Part shown: positions 9,017-19,109 of the stretch, piece after piece
How positions within the stretch are numbered: the stretch's first letter is position 1
How the letters are laid out: every line of letters starts with the position of its first letter
From: Mycobacterium colombiense
Lineage (GTDB): Bacteria > Actinomycetota > Actinomycetes > Mycobacteriales > Mycobacteriaceae
Direction of reading: 5' to 3'
Assembly: GCF_003284975.1 (NCBI RefSeq)
Contig: NZ_QMEU01000010.1
Location: 28,467 to 92,466 of the forward strand
DNA length: 64,000 nt
The notes under the pieces: generated by a model
Seen by the model: only the letters and a program-made list of their open reading frames with translations
What the model was told of the DNA's origin: nothing
Database searches by the model: none
Position numbers and translations under genes: made by a program

Positions 9017-9805
9017 TCAGTATTGCTTGACCACCGCACGCGGTGCCGTTCGCCACGACCTGGTTCCGTTGCCCTGCGCTCGGGGCGGTTCGAGTAGCAA
9101 CACGGCCAGCCCGTCGAGCAAGATTGGCCGTACCCAGTCGCCCAGGTCGATCATCTCGCCGTGCCGAGGCTGGCGGAAAGCGTCGTCGCGCGCGATGTCG
9201 ATCGGGGTCAGGTCGAATACGGTCTCGATGGTGGCCCGGCCGGGCAGCTTGCGGATTCCGGGCAAGGTGATGAACAGTCCGTCGTTGCCCGACAGGTGCA
9301 GGCCGACCGCCGCGAGCGCGCCGGTCGTCCCCTCCCGCGTGCCGCCGTGGCCGGACAGGTGGATGCCGAGTGTCGTGGCGAGTTCGCGAGCTTCGTTGGG
9401 GCACAGTACTTCCCGTTTGGCGCGAAGACCGAAGTCGATCAGCCGCGGCGCGCTGCCGACGAGTTCGCCCGGAATGACGACGGCGAGCCCCGGATCCGCG
9501 TCGGGCGGGCACACCGTTTCCAGGAAGTGTCCGGCGAACTCGATGACTCCGGTGCGAACCGCGTCCGGATCACCGGCGGGGCTGCGCCAGGCCAGGCACG
9601 CGCTCGAGTTATGGGACGTGTACGGGATCCGATCATCGACGAGCAGCTGATGTCTCGTGGCGCCCGCGGGTGAGCCGAGTCCGGCCGCCTGTAGCTCACG
9701 AAGCAGCGCGCGGGCCCGCCGGCCGGTGCCGGGGGTGTACGGGTTGTCGGTGTCATCGATGCCGATCAGCAGGTCGACACCGGCCAGCGCGGTACCGCCG
9801 ATCAC
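9017..9805 (-). CDS. TiaS-like protein (tRNA-Ile2 agmatinylcytidine synthetase family)
   Basis: 262 residues from a GTG that overlaps the stop of the upstream lipoprotein gene (GTGA). The N-terminus has the GIDDTDNPYTPGTG motif (about residues 15-28), matching the GIDDTD signature of TiaS, the archaeal enzyme that modifies the wobble C34 of tRNA-Ile2 with agmatine. Bacteria use TilS and lysidine for this step, so the protein probably does something else in mycobacteria. It is shorter than archaeal TiaS and appears to lack the C-terminal OB-fold and zinc ribbon. Translational coupling to a lipoprotein points to a cell-envelope or uptake-linked role, which is inference only. Confidence 0.65.
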   Translation of the reverse strand: MIGGTALAGVDLLIGIDDTDNPYTPGTGRRARALLRELQAAGLGSPAGATRHQLLVDDRIPYTSHNSSACLAWRSPAGDPDAVRTGVIEFAGHFLETVCPPDADPGLAVVIPGELVGSAPRLIDFGLRAKREVLCPNEARELATTLGIHLSGHGGTREGTTGALAAVGLHLSGNDGLFITLPGIRKLPGRATIETVFDLTPIDIARDDAFRQPRHGEMIDLGDWVRPILLDGLAVLLLEPPRAQGNGTRSWRTAPRAVVKQY

Positions 9806-10221
9806 GGGTTGACCACCAGGTCGGTGACGTCGCGAACCCACTGATCGCGAGTGAGTTCTGCGCCGGTGAGCTTGAGTGTGTGGCGTTTGGTGAAGCCGAG
9901 GATGGTCCGATCGTCGAGCTCGCCGGCCGTCAGGGTCTGGGCCGGGTCGCGCCCTTCCACCCGTACGCTGATGACCCCGGTGGCGCCCGCGGCGTCGAGG
10001 ACCGAACGCACGCTGGGTCCGTGCTGCACGCGGTGTGTTTGCGGCGTCGCGACCTGAACCTGGGGCAGCCGCTCGAGTCGCGACAGGGTGAATCGGTCGA
10101 GCACCCGGTGGTTGTCCTGCACGACGAGCTGGACCTCGGTCTCGGATGCACCGCACGCGACGAGTCCCGTAGCTAGGGCGAAAACCGCAACCACCCGAAT
10201 CAAGAGCATATTGCTGCGCAT
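9802..10221 (-). CDS. Lipoprotein with molybdopterin-oxidoreductase-like fold (tentative)
   Basis: 139 residues. A lipoprotein signal peptide ends in the lipobox LVAC (Cys23), so the protein should be anchored to the outer face of the membrane. The mature part has the pattern of small sulfite-oxidase-fold domains (FTLSRLERLPQVQV, then VRSVLDAAG), but no molybdenum-ligand cysteine is evident. Its stop overlaps the GTG of the TiaS-like gene. It is divergent from the membrane protein/PE/PPE operon, with a 71-base shared intergenic region. Exact role unknown. Confidence 0.65.
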   Translation of the reverse strand: MRSNMLLIRVVAVFALATGLVACGASETEVQLVVQDNHRVLDRFTLSRLERLPQVQVATPQTHRVQHGPSVRSVLDAAGATGVISVRVEGRDPAQTLTAGELDDRTILGFTKRHTLKLTGAELTRDQWVRDVTDLVVNP

Positions 10222-10253
10222 TTACGGGTCCTATCCTGTGAATTCGCCGTAAA
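10221..10253. promoter_or_regulatory. Inverted repeat in divergent intergenic region
   Basis: TTTACGG at 10221-10227 and CCGTAAA at 10247-10253 form a 7-bp inverted repeat spaced by 19 bases, in the short AT-richer region between the divergent lipoprotein and membrane protein genes. It could be an operator controlling both directions. An iron-box (IdeR) reading of the adjacent sequence was considered but does not match well. Confidence 0.35.
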
Positions 10254-10292
10254 TAAGGATTAGTCTAGGTTCTCGCGACTTATGATCTGCGC

Positions 10293-10868
10293 ATGACCGT
10301 GCTGATGCGCCCAACAGCCGGATTCACCGCCGTCCGCGAGGCGGCGTTTCCGCTAGTTGCGGTCGCCGTCATCGTCGCCTCGACCGACATCCGGATGCCC
10401 CTGGGGCTGCCCGGTCACCGCGGGCTGATCTGGCTGACGCTGCTGGTGGCGGTCGCGCTGGTGACGGCGCGTCGCGAGACGGTGTTGGCGGTCGGCGCGA
10501 CGTCATCGATCGCGGCGCTGCCGATCCATGGGTTGAGCGATCCGCTGTGGAGCAGTCGCTACGTGGCCGCGGCGGCGTTGCTGTTTGCGGTGGGCTTCGT
10601 TCCGGTGGTGCGGTTGCATCGGTGGTTACTGGCCCTGGCCGCTGCGCCCATTCACCTTGTCGCGCTAGCTAATTCGGTCTCCACGGGGCACACCATGTCG
10701 GCGTGGGTATCGAACGGAATGCTCGAGCGGGCTGAGTGGCACGTGATCTTCGGATTGGTAGCCGGTCTGCTCGCCTGGGGGGTAGCCCTGGGTGTGGGTT
10801 GGCGGCCTGCGGCCAGGGTGGCCGGCGCCGGTTCGACGACAAGACGATACGAGGAGCGGCCGCTATGA
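10293..10868 (+). CDS. Polytopic membrane protein, possible ECF S-component-like
   Basis: 191 residues with about five or six hydrophobic helices spanning most of the length and a short basic cytoplasmic tail. Size and helix density resemble substrate-binding S-components of energy-coupling-factor transporters, but no diagnostic motif is certain. Its stop overlaps the ATG of a PE gene (ATGA), so it leads a membrane protein-PE-PPE operon. That coupling suggests an inner-membrane partner of the PE/PPE pair, possibly in solute uptake; this is inference. Confidence 0.6.
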   Translation: MTVLMRPTAGFTAVREAAFPLVAVAVIVASTDIRMPLGLPGHRGLIWLTLLVAVALVTARRETVLAVGATSSIAALPIHGLSDPLWSSRYVAAAALLFAVGFVPVVRLHRWLLALAAAPIHLVALANSVSTGHTMSAWVSNGMLERAEWHVIFGLVAGLLAWGVALGVGWRPAARVAGAGSTTRRYEERPL

Positions 10869-11170
10869 CGCTGCGAGTTATCCCCGAGGGCCTGGCCGCG
10901 ACGAGTGCGGCGGTCGACGCGATCACCGCTGCGCTTGCGGCCGCGCACGCGGCGGCGGCGCCGGTGGTCTCGGTGGTGGTCCCACCGGCGGCCGATCCCG
11001 TCTCGCTGGCGGCCGCCGCGGTGTTCAGCGAGCGAGGAAGCCAGCATTCGGCCGCGGCGGCCAAGGGCGTCGAGGTGCTGGGTCGGGCCGGGTTGGGCGT
11101 GAGTCTGGCTGGCGTCGGTTACGCCGCCGGCGACGCGGCGGGTGCGTCGACCTATCTGGGCGCAGGCTGA
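10865..11170 (+). CDS. PE family protein (PE15-like)
   Basis: 101 residues, a bare PE domain without PGRS or other extension. It has the two-helix Ala-rich pattern of the family and begins MTLRVIPEGLAATSAAVDAI, with Pro-Glu at positions 7-8. The ATG overlaps the upstream stop. From memory it most resembles PE15, whose PPE partner is PPE20. PE proteins pair with PPE proteins as helical bundles and are exported by ESX systems. The cognate PPE gene starts 2 bases after this stop. Confidence 0.85.
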   Translation: MTLRVIPEGLAATSAAVDAITAALAAAHAAAAPVVSVVVPPAADPVSLAAAAVFSERGSQHSAAAAKGVEVLGRAGLGVSLAGVGYAAGDAAGASTYLGAG

Positions 11171-11172
11171 CG

Positions 11173-12792
11173 ATGACCGCGCCGGTGTGGATGGCTCTTC
11201 CGCCGGAGGTGCATTCGGCGCTGTTGAGCAGCGGACCGGGGCCGGGCCCGGTGCTGGCGGCCGCAGCGACGTGGACGGCGTTGAGTAGCCAATATGATTC
11301 GGCGGCAACGGAGTTGACGTCCGTATTGACCGGTTCGGTTCCGGTGTGGGACGGCCCGACGGCCGATAGCTATGTCGCCGCGCACATGCCGTATTTGGCG
11401 TGGTTGCAGCTGGCCGGCGCGCTGAGCGCCGAGGCGGCCGCTCAACACCAGGGGGTGGCCACCGCATACACCGCCGCGCTGGCCGCGATGCCCACGCTGC
11501 CGGAGTTGGCCGCCAACCATGCGACGCATGCGGCCTTGGTGGCCACGAATTTCTTTGGCGTCAACACCATTCCGATTGCGCTCAACGAGGCCGACTACGC
11601 GCGGATGTGGACACAGGCGGCCACCACCATGACCACCTACCAGGCGACGACCGAAGCGGTGCAGATGAGCAGCGGCGCCGGATCGGGCACTGGGGGCAAG
11701 GCGGGCAGCGGCTCGGGATCCGGAACGGGGACCGGAACAGGAACGGGAAGCGGCACCGGCACTGGGACCGGAGCGGGCAGCGGCACCGGCACGGGTTCTT
11801 TCCAGTTGCCCACGCCCGAAGAGATCTGGGAAATGCTGTTCGGGCCTGACGGCGAGCAAATCCCCGGGCAGGGCCAACCCAACTGGAGTCCATCGGAGTA
11901 CCTGCAGAACCTGGGCAACTTCTTCAACGGCAACGCCCAGGCGGTGGCCTGGCTACAGCAGAACTTTTCCGGCCTGCTCAACCCGTCCCAATTCCCGGCT
12001 CTGATCAACTATTTCATCGCGTGGCAGACCTACCGGATCATCAACTGGACGATCCGGACACTGCGCTTCATTCTCCAGGAGTTGCCGCTGCTGCTGCAGG
12101 TCGGTTTGAGCCTGTCGATCACCAGCCTGGGCAGCCTGGGCAGCCTGGGAGGCCTGGCGGGCTTGGCCGGGCTGGCCGCGCCGGCCGGCGCTCCCGCTCC
12201 TGCCGTGCCGCAGCCCGCGGTGGTGGGCGTGCAAGCGCCGGCGGTGCCGGCCGCTCCGGTGACGGCGCCCACGGCACCGGCCGGCCCGCCAGTAACGGCG
12301 ACGTCGATGGCGTCGATCCCTGCGCCTACGGCTTCGGCGGCTGCGCCGCCCGCGGCTCCACCCACACCGCCCGCCCCGGTGACCGGATCCGAGGGCTTCG
12401 GTTACCTGGTGGGCAACATCGGACTCGGCATGGGATCGACGGCGCAGACCGGCGCCCACAACGCGGCGCCCGCCACGCAGAACGCGGCGTCGGCGGCCGG
12501 GGTGGCCGTGGCGGAGCAGCACGGCGGACGCTCACGCCGGCGCCCGCGCTCGGTCGTCGACCCCGGATACCGCTACGAATTCATCGAGGCCGACGATGAC
12601 CCGGCCGCGGTGGCGGCACCGGTGTCGTCCGCTCGGCACCTACCCTCGGAATCCGGTGCCTCGACACAGGGCTTCGCCGGGACGCTACCCAGGCCTGACC
12701 TGCGGGCGGCGGGCCTGATCACGTTGGGCGACAACGAGTCTGGCGACGGCGCGCGCACGCCGATGCTGCCGGAGGGCTGGGCCGGCCCGTAG
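11173..12792 (+). CDS. PPE family protein, PPW subfamily
   Basis: 539 residues. The N-terminal PPE domain (about residues 1-170) begins MTAPVWMALPPEVHS with the Pro-Pro-Glu motif, and WxG-type helices follow. Residues about 169-208 are an unusual Gly/Thr/Ser repeat, then comes a hydrophobic middle (about 285-340), a Pro/Ala-rich linker and a C-terminus with GFAGT and PMLPEGW, the GFxGT and PxxPxxW signatures of the PPE-PPW subfamily. Exported with its PE partner, probably by an ESX system, to the outer envelope. Length and layout resemble PPE20. Confidence 0.88.
   Translation: MTAPVWMALPPEVHSALLSSGPGPGPVLAAAATWTALSSQYDSAATELTSVLTGSVPVWDGPTADSYVAAHMPYLAWLQLAGALSAEAAAQHQGVATAYTAALAAMPTLPELAANHATHAALVATNFFGVNTIPIALNEADYARMWTQAATTMTTYQATTEAVQMSSGAGSGTGGKAGSGSGSGTGTGTGTGSGTGTGTGAGSGTGTGSFQLPTPEEIWEMLFGPDGEQIPGQGQPNWSPSEYLQNLGNFFNGNAQAVAWLQQNFSGLLNPSQFPALINYFIAWQTYRIINWTIRTLRFILQELPLLLQVGLSLSITSLGSLGSLGGLAGLAGLAAPAGAPAPAVPQPAVVGVQAPAVPAAPVTAPTAPAGPPVTATSMASIPAPTASAAAPPAAPPTPPAPVTGSEGFGYLVGNIGLGMGSTAQTGAHNAAPATQNAASAAGVAVAEQHGGRSRRRPRSVVDPGYRYEFIEADDDPAAVAAPVSSARHLPSESGASTQGFAGTLPRPDLRAAGLITLGDNESGDGARTPMLPEGWAGP
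11677..11799 (+). repeat. In-frame hexamer repeat encoding Gly-Thr/Gly-Ser tract
   Basis: A run of imperfect GGNACN/GGNAGC-type hexamers encodes alternating Gly-Thr and Gly-Ser residues inside the PPE gene. Multiples of six bases keep the frame, so copy number can change without disrupting the protein. It sits just after the helical PPE domain and probably forms a flexible linker. Confidence 0.8.
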
Positions 12793-12811
12793 GCCGCGCC
12801 CCCGGTCCGCG

Positions 12812-14544
<1,733 letters not shown>

Positions 14545-14658
14545 CTCCTCTCCGCGACTGCGACGCGATTAGTTAGCTCATATAAGTTGACGACTCGACT
14601 GTACGCCTTAGTCGGACCCGGGGAATGGGGTCGCGGATCCGGGGTGTTCGGTGTAGGT

Positions 14659-15081
14659 ATGGCTGACGAAATCGAGTTGAGCCCCAGGGGCTGGGTGCGC
14701 GACCAGACCGAACAGATCCTGAGTCAGGGCACCACCGACGGAGTCGAGGTTTTCGACCGGCCGATCGTGTTGCTGACCGTCACCGGGGCGAAGTCCGGCA
14801 AGCAGCGCTACGTGCCGTTGATGCGGGTCGAGAAGGATGGCCGCTACGTCATTGTCGCGTCGCACGGCGGCGCGCCCGAGCATCCGCTGTGGTATTTCAA
14901 CCTGAAGGCGAATCCGGCCGTGACACTGCAGGATGGCGACAAGGTGGTCAAGTTGACGGCACGCGAGCTCGACGGCGCCGAGCGCGAGGAGTGGTGGCAG
15001 CGGGCCGTTGAGGCTTTTCCGCCCTACGCGGAATACAAGACGAAAACGGCACGGCAAATCCCGGTTTTCGTTCTGGAGTAA
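14659..15081 (+). CDS. Ddn-like F420H2-dependent nitroreductase-family protein
   Basis: 140 residues. It shows the split-barrel flavin/deazaflavin reductase pattern, with LLTVTGAKSGKQRYVPLMR (about residues 37-55), HPLWYFNLKANP and a C-terminal hydrophobic strand. This matches the nitroreductase family deazaflavin-dependent group that includes Ddn (Rv3547), which reduces quinones and activates nitroimidazole prodrugs with F420H2. ATG 14659 is the first start fitting the family length; the open frame further upstream is antisense to the methyltransferase gene. Confidence 0.85.
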   Translation: MADEIELSPRGWVRDQTEQILSQGTTDGVEVFDRPIVLLTVTGAKSGKQRYVPLMRVEKDGRYVIVASHGGAPEHPLWYFNLKANPAVTLQDGDKVVKLTARELDGAEREEWWQRAVEAFPPYAEYKTKTARQIPVFVLE

Positions 15082-15331
15082 CCATTTTCCTCGGCTGGCT
15101 CCGCTACTTTCAATGGCCACCGAAAAATTTGCATTCGATATGCGCCCGGCCCGTCCGGTTGACCCTATTATCCCCGCCGCCTTACCTTCGAACGCATAGG
15201 CCAGGCGTGCCCAGGCGAACAACGACGTTCGTGGTATCTGTAACATCCTGCGCCGCAAGGCTTTACGAATGTTCAGCCTGCCGTGACCGGGCGGATAGCT
15301 AAAAGCCCACCGCTAAAGACCAATTCGGGGA

Positions 15332-16912
15332 GTGCCGGTGCACAAGGTGGAACAGTCAGGCCGACAGGATATGGACGCGGTGGCTCCGTCCCGGCTCGAT
15401 CGGATGCGAGAGACGCTCCGGTACGATCTGCCGGCCTCGTTGGTGGTTTTCCTGGTGGCGCTTCCGCTGTCGCTAGGTATCGCGATCGCTTCGGACGCAC
15501 CGGTTCTCGCGGGCTTGATCGCGGCGATCGTCGGAGGAGTGGTCGCCGGGTGGCTGGGCGGCTCGCCACTGCAGGTGAGCGGTCCGGCTGCGGGGCTTAC
15601 CGTAGTTGTCGCCGATGTGGTCTCCCAGTTCGGCTGGGCGGTCACATGTTTCATCACCGCGATCGCAGGGATCCTGCAGGTCCTGTTGGGGTTCAGCAAG
15701 ATTGCCCGGGCCGCCCTGGCGATCTCGCCGGTCGTGGTCCACGCCATGCTGGCCGGCATCGGAATTACGATCGCCCTGCAGCAAGTTCATGTGCTGCTGG
15801 GCGGCGCTTCGAAAAGCTCGGCGTGGAGCAATGTCACCGGATTGCCCGCCCAGATTCTGGGCGCACACCGCCCGGGAGTCGTGCTGGGATTGCTGGTGAT
15901 AGCGATTCTGGTGGCCTGGCGCTGGGTTCCGGCCCGGGTGGCCAGTGTGCCGGGTCCACTGGTGGCGATCGTGACGGTCACCGCCATCTCGATGATCTTC
16001 CCGTTTCACGTGTCCCGGATCGTCTTGGAGGGCTCCGTCCTCGAGGCGCTGCGGTTGCCGTCGCTGCCGCACGGCAATTGGGGAGCCGTCGTCATCGCCG
16101 TCATCACGGTCACATTGATCACCAGCGTGCAGAGTCTGCTGACCGCGGTGTCGATCGACCGAATGCACACCGGAGCGCGAACCGACTTCAACCGTGAGCT
16201 GATCGGGCAGGGCGCGGCCAACATCGCGTCGGGCGCCATCGGCGGGCTTCCGATCGCCGGTGTCATCGTGCGCAGCGCGGCCAACGTGAATGCCGGTGCG
16301 AAGACGCGTGCATCGACCATCCTGCATGGCATTTGGATATTGCTCTTCGCGGTGCCCTTCGCGGGGCTCGTCGAAAAGATTCCCACGGCGGCACTTGCCG
16401 GCCTGCTCATCGTCATCGGCATCGAGCTGCTGAAGCCGGCGCATATCGAAACCGCCTTGCGCAACGGTGATCTCGCCGTCTACCTGGTGACGGTGGGCAG
16501 CGTGGTCTTCCTCAATCTGCTGCACGGCGTGATGATCGGCCTCGCGCTGGCCATCGCCGTCACCGGATGGCGGGTGGTGCGCGCCAGGATCGAGGCCAAG
16601 CCAGTTGGCGACGGATGGCACGTCGTCGTCGAAGGCGCGTGCACCTTTCTGGCGCTGCCCCGGTTGACCGGCGTCCTGGCCTCAATTCCCGAACGGACGT
16701 CGGTCACCATCCACCTGCTGACGAGCTATCTCGATCACGCGGCGCACCAAGCGATCAGCGACTGGCAGCGCCGTCACTGCGCTACGGGCGGGCAGGTCTA
16801 TGTCCGCGACACCGTCGAGGCGACCGAGCCCGCGCCGAAGCGATCGAAAGCCGGCCGCCGCAACGCGCACCTGAGTTTGGTCGAGGAGTTGTCCGCGGCG
16901 GGAAGCCGGTAA
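15332..16912 (+). CDS. SulP family anion transporter
   Basis: 526 residues, with about 10-12 hydrophobic helices in the SulP arrangement and a C-terminal cytoplasmic region that looks like a reduced STAS domain. Key stretches are DLPASLVVFLVALPLSLGIA (helix 1) and GQGAANIASGAIGGLPIAG. SulP carriers move sulfate, bicarbonate or related anions; unlike the M. tuberculosis protein Rv3273 there is no fused carbonic anhydrase. The GTG at 15332 has GGGG upstream; ATG 15371 is out of frame and not an alternative. Substrate cannot be told from sequence. Confidence 0.82.
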   Translation: MPVHKVEQSGRQDMDAVAPSRLDRMRETLRYDLPASLVVFLVALPLSLGIAIASDAPVLAGLIAAIVGGVVAGWLGGSPLQVSGPAAGLTVVVADVVSQFGWAVTCFITAIAGILQVLLGFSKIARAALAISPVVVHAMLAGIGITIALQQVHVLLGGASKSSAWSNVTGLPAQILGAHRPGVVLGLLVIAILVAWRWVPARVASVPGPLVAIVTVTAISMIFPFHVSRIVLEGSVLEALRLPSLPHGNWGAVVIAVITVTLITSVQSLLTAVSIDRMHTGARTDFNRELIGQGAANIASGAIGGLPIAGVIVRSAANVNAGAKTRASTILHGIWILLFAVPFAGLVEKIPTAALAGLLIVIGIELLKPAHIETALRNGDLAVYLVTVGSVVFLNLLHGVMIGLALAIAVTGWRVVRARIEAKPVGDGWHVVVEGACTFLALPRLTGVLASIPERTSVTIHLLTSYLDHAAHQAISDWQRRHCATGGQVYVRDTVEATEPAPKRSKAGRRNAHLSLVEELSAAGSR

Positions 16913-16922
16913 AACCGCGGCG

Positions 16923-17780
16923 CTATTCGAGGTCGTCGGCAACCTGCTCGAGGGCGGCGAGGTGTCCGTCGACGTTCGCGAAGCCGGCCTTCATGGTGTT
17001 CACCGACAGGTGGCTGGCCCCGGCGGCCTTCCAGGCGGCGATAGTGGCGGCGAGCTTATCGCGGTCTCCGGTCCAGTTGACCCGGCCTTCCATGCCGAGG
17101 CTCTTCGGGTCACGGCCCGCGGACTCGGCCGCGCAGCCCACCTGCTCGAGCGCGTGGTCGAGCCCGGGTCCGGGCTCGACCATGGGAAACCAACCGTCGC
17201 CGAGCCGACCGGCACGTTCGTAAGCACGATCCGACGCGGCGCCGAACCACACCGGTATCGGCCGCTGGGTCGGCAGCGGGGCCAGGCCGGCCCCCGTCAC
17301 GGTGTGGTACCTGCCGTTGAACGTGACCGACCGTTCGGTCCACAGCTTGCGCATGACCTCGACCTGTTCCTCGGAGCGCTTGCCCCGGTTGGTGAAGGAC
17401 TCGCCAAGCGCCTCGAATTCGACTGCGTTCCAACCCAATCCGATGCCGAGCCGGAAACGGCCCCCGGTGAGCACATCTACCTCGGCGGCCTGCTTGGCCA
17501 CCAGTACCGACTGGCGTTGCGGCAAGATGATGACACCGGTGACGAGTTCCAACGCGGTGACGGCGGCCAGGTAGCCGAACATGACGAACGGCTCGTGAAA
17601 CGTCGAGTCGATGTCATAGGGGCCCTGAAAGCCGTGATGCACCGTCGGGTCCGCTCCGACGACGTGGTCATAGGCCAGGATGTGGGTGAACCCCAGTTCC
17701 TCGACGCGCTGACCGTACAAGCGCACGACGGCGGGGTCCGAACCGAGCTCGGTTTGTGGAAAGACGACTCCGATACGCAT
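16923..17780 (-). CDS. LLM-class F420-dependent oxidoreductase
   Basis: 285 residues, a luciferase-like TIM-barrel protein. Typical features are MRIGVVFPQTELG at the start, AYDHVVGADP (about residues 40-50), GRFRLGIGLGWNAVEFEALG (about 125-145) and a C-terminal TIGR03619-like region. Such enzymes use reduced F420 (sometimes FMN) for hydride transfer to varied substrates. The ATG at 17780 fits the family N-terminus. It is separated from the convergent SulP gene by 10 bases. Confidence 0.83.
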   Translation of the reverse strand: MRIGVVFPQTELGSDPAVVRLYGQRVEELGFTHILAYDHVVGADPTVHHGFQGPYDIDSTFHEPFVMFGYLAAVTALELVTGVIILPQRQSVLVAKQAAEVDVLTGGRFRLGIGLGWNAVEFEALGESFTNRGKRSEEQVEVMRKLWTERSVTFNGRYHTVTGAGLAPLPTQRPIPVWFGAASDRAYERAGRLGDGWFPMVEPGPGLDHALEQVGCAAESAGRDPKSLGMEGRVNWTGDRDKLAATIAAWKAAGASHLSVNTMKAGFANVDGHLAALEQVADDLE

Positions 17781-18025
17781 TCGCTGTGCAACCGCGCGAT
17801 AGCGGGATTGCTTCCCACCCGACGAAACTCCCGCGTGGGCCCCCGGGCAAGAGTTTTTGGGGGCAGTGCCGGCTTCACGCCTCTGGCGCAAGTGGTCGCT
17901 CGCAACGACGGTTCTGGTGTGGTCCCCGGGGGAATGGCCGGCACCGCCGCGCTGGCAACCACGGTCGTCGCCGGGATATTCCACCGCCGGGCCGGCCCGA
18001 TGCCGCCGTCGAGGATGATGAAGTC

Positions 18026-18991
18026 GTGACGGCGAAGAAAGTCAGCGATGTGCTCAGGGTCGGTGAGATGGAGCCGACGTTCGCAGCGGAGCTGTCCGCC
18101 CGGTACGAAATTCCGCAGCTGCCCGGCGGCCCCGACCGCACGCGGTTCTTGACCGAGCACGGAGCCGGCGTGCGCGTGCTGGTGACGTCGGGATCGCCCG
18201 GCGTCGATGCGGACACCATGGCGGCGTTGCCCAAGCTGGAGGTCATCGTCAACAACGGGGCCGGCGTGGATCTCATCGATCTGGAGGCGGCCAAGCGCCG
18301 CGGCATCGGCGTGAGCAATACGCCCGATGTGTTGTCGGACACAGTCGCCGACACCGCGGTGGGGCTGATCCTGATGACACTGCGCCGGTTCGGCGCCGCC
18401 GATCGCTACGTGCGCGCCGGCCGATGGGCGCGCGAGGGTGCGTTTCCCTACGCCAGGGACGTCAGCGGCCTGCAGGTCGGCATCTTGGGACTGGGCCGGA
18501 TCGGTTCGGCGATCGCGACCAGGCTGCTCGGATTCGACTGCGCCATTGCCTATCACAACCGTCATCGCATCGAGGCATCACCGTTCCGCTATGCCGATTC
18601 GCCCGTGGAGCTGGCCGAGTCGGTGGACGTGCTGGTCATCGCCACCACGGGTGACCGCAATTCGCACAAGTTGGTCGACCGTGCGGTGCTGCGGGCTCTG
18701 GGCCCCGAGGGTTACCTCATCAACATCGCCAGAGGCAGCGTGGTCGACGAGCACGCGCTGGTGGAATTGCTGGCCGCAGGCGAATTGGCGGGAGCGGGCC
18801 TGGACGTCTTCGTCGAAGAGCCACACGTACCGGCCGAATTGTTCGGCATGGACAACGTTGTGCTGCTTCCCCACATCGGCAGCGCCACCGCGCGGACCCG
18901 GCGGGCCATGGCCCTGCTGGCCATCCGCAATCTCGACAGCTACCTCAGCACGGGCGAACTGGTCACACCCATCCTGTCGCCGCACCGTTAG
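18026..18991 (+). CDS. NAD(P)-dependent D-2-hydroxyacid dehydrogenase
   Basis: 321 residues. The nucleotide-binding motif GILGLGRIGSAIATRL lies near residues 152-167. The catalytic triad of the family is visible: Arg in NIARGSVVDE (about 236), Glu in VFVEEPHVP (about 265) and His in LPHIGSAT (about 283). It probably reduces glyoxylate, hydroxypyruvate or another 2-keto acid. GTG 18026 is chosen because upstream open frame is antisense to the LLM gene. It stands alone on the plus strand. Confidence 0.87.
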   Translation: MTAKKVSDVLRVGEMEPTFAAELSARYEIPQLPGGPDRTRFLTEHGAGVRVLVTSGSPGVDADTMAALPKLEVIVNNGAGVDLIDLEAAKRRGIGVSNTPDVLSDTVADTAVGLILMTLRRFGAADRYVRAGRWAREGAFPYARDVSGLQVGILGLGRIGSAIATRLLGFDCAIAYHNRHRIEASPFRYADSPVELAESVDVLVIATTGDRNSHKLVDRAVLRALGPEGYLINIARGSVVDEHALVELLAAGELAGAGLDVFVEEPHVPAELFGMDNVVLLPHIGSATARTRRAMALLAIRNLDSYLSTGELVTPILSPHR

Positions 18992-19109
18992 CACCCGCCC
19001 CGACGCCTTCGGCGCCGTGACGTGGTGATTCTGCGCGGCTACCGATCTGTGGCCGAAGCGATACTCGCAGAAGGTTATTGCTCCAACTACAACTGGGTAT
19101 GCGGCTTTC

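Noticed and set aside
10250..10275. Possible IdeR iron box near the divergent promoters
   Set aside because: Only about half the positions agree with the 19-bp consensus, too few to call.
15473..16621. 382-residue minus-strand frame inside the SulP gene
   Set aside because: Shadow frame with His/Arg/Asp-rich composition; the SulP membrane protein on the other strand is clear.
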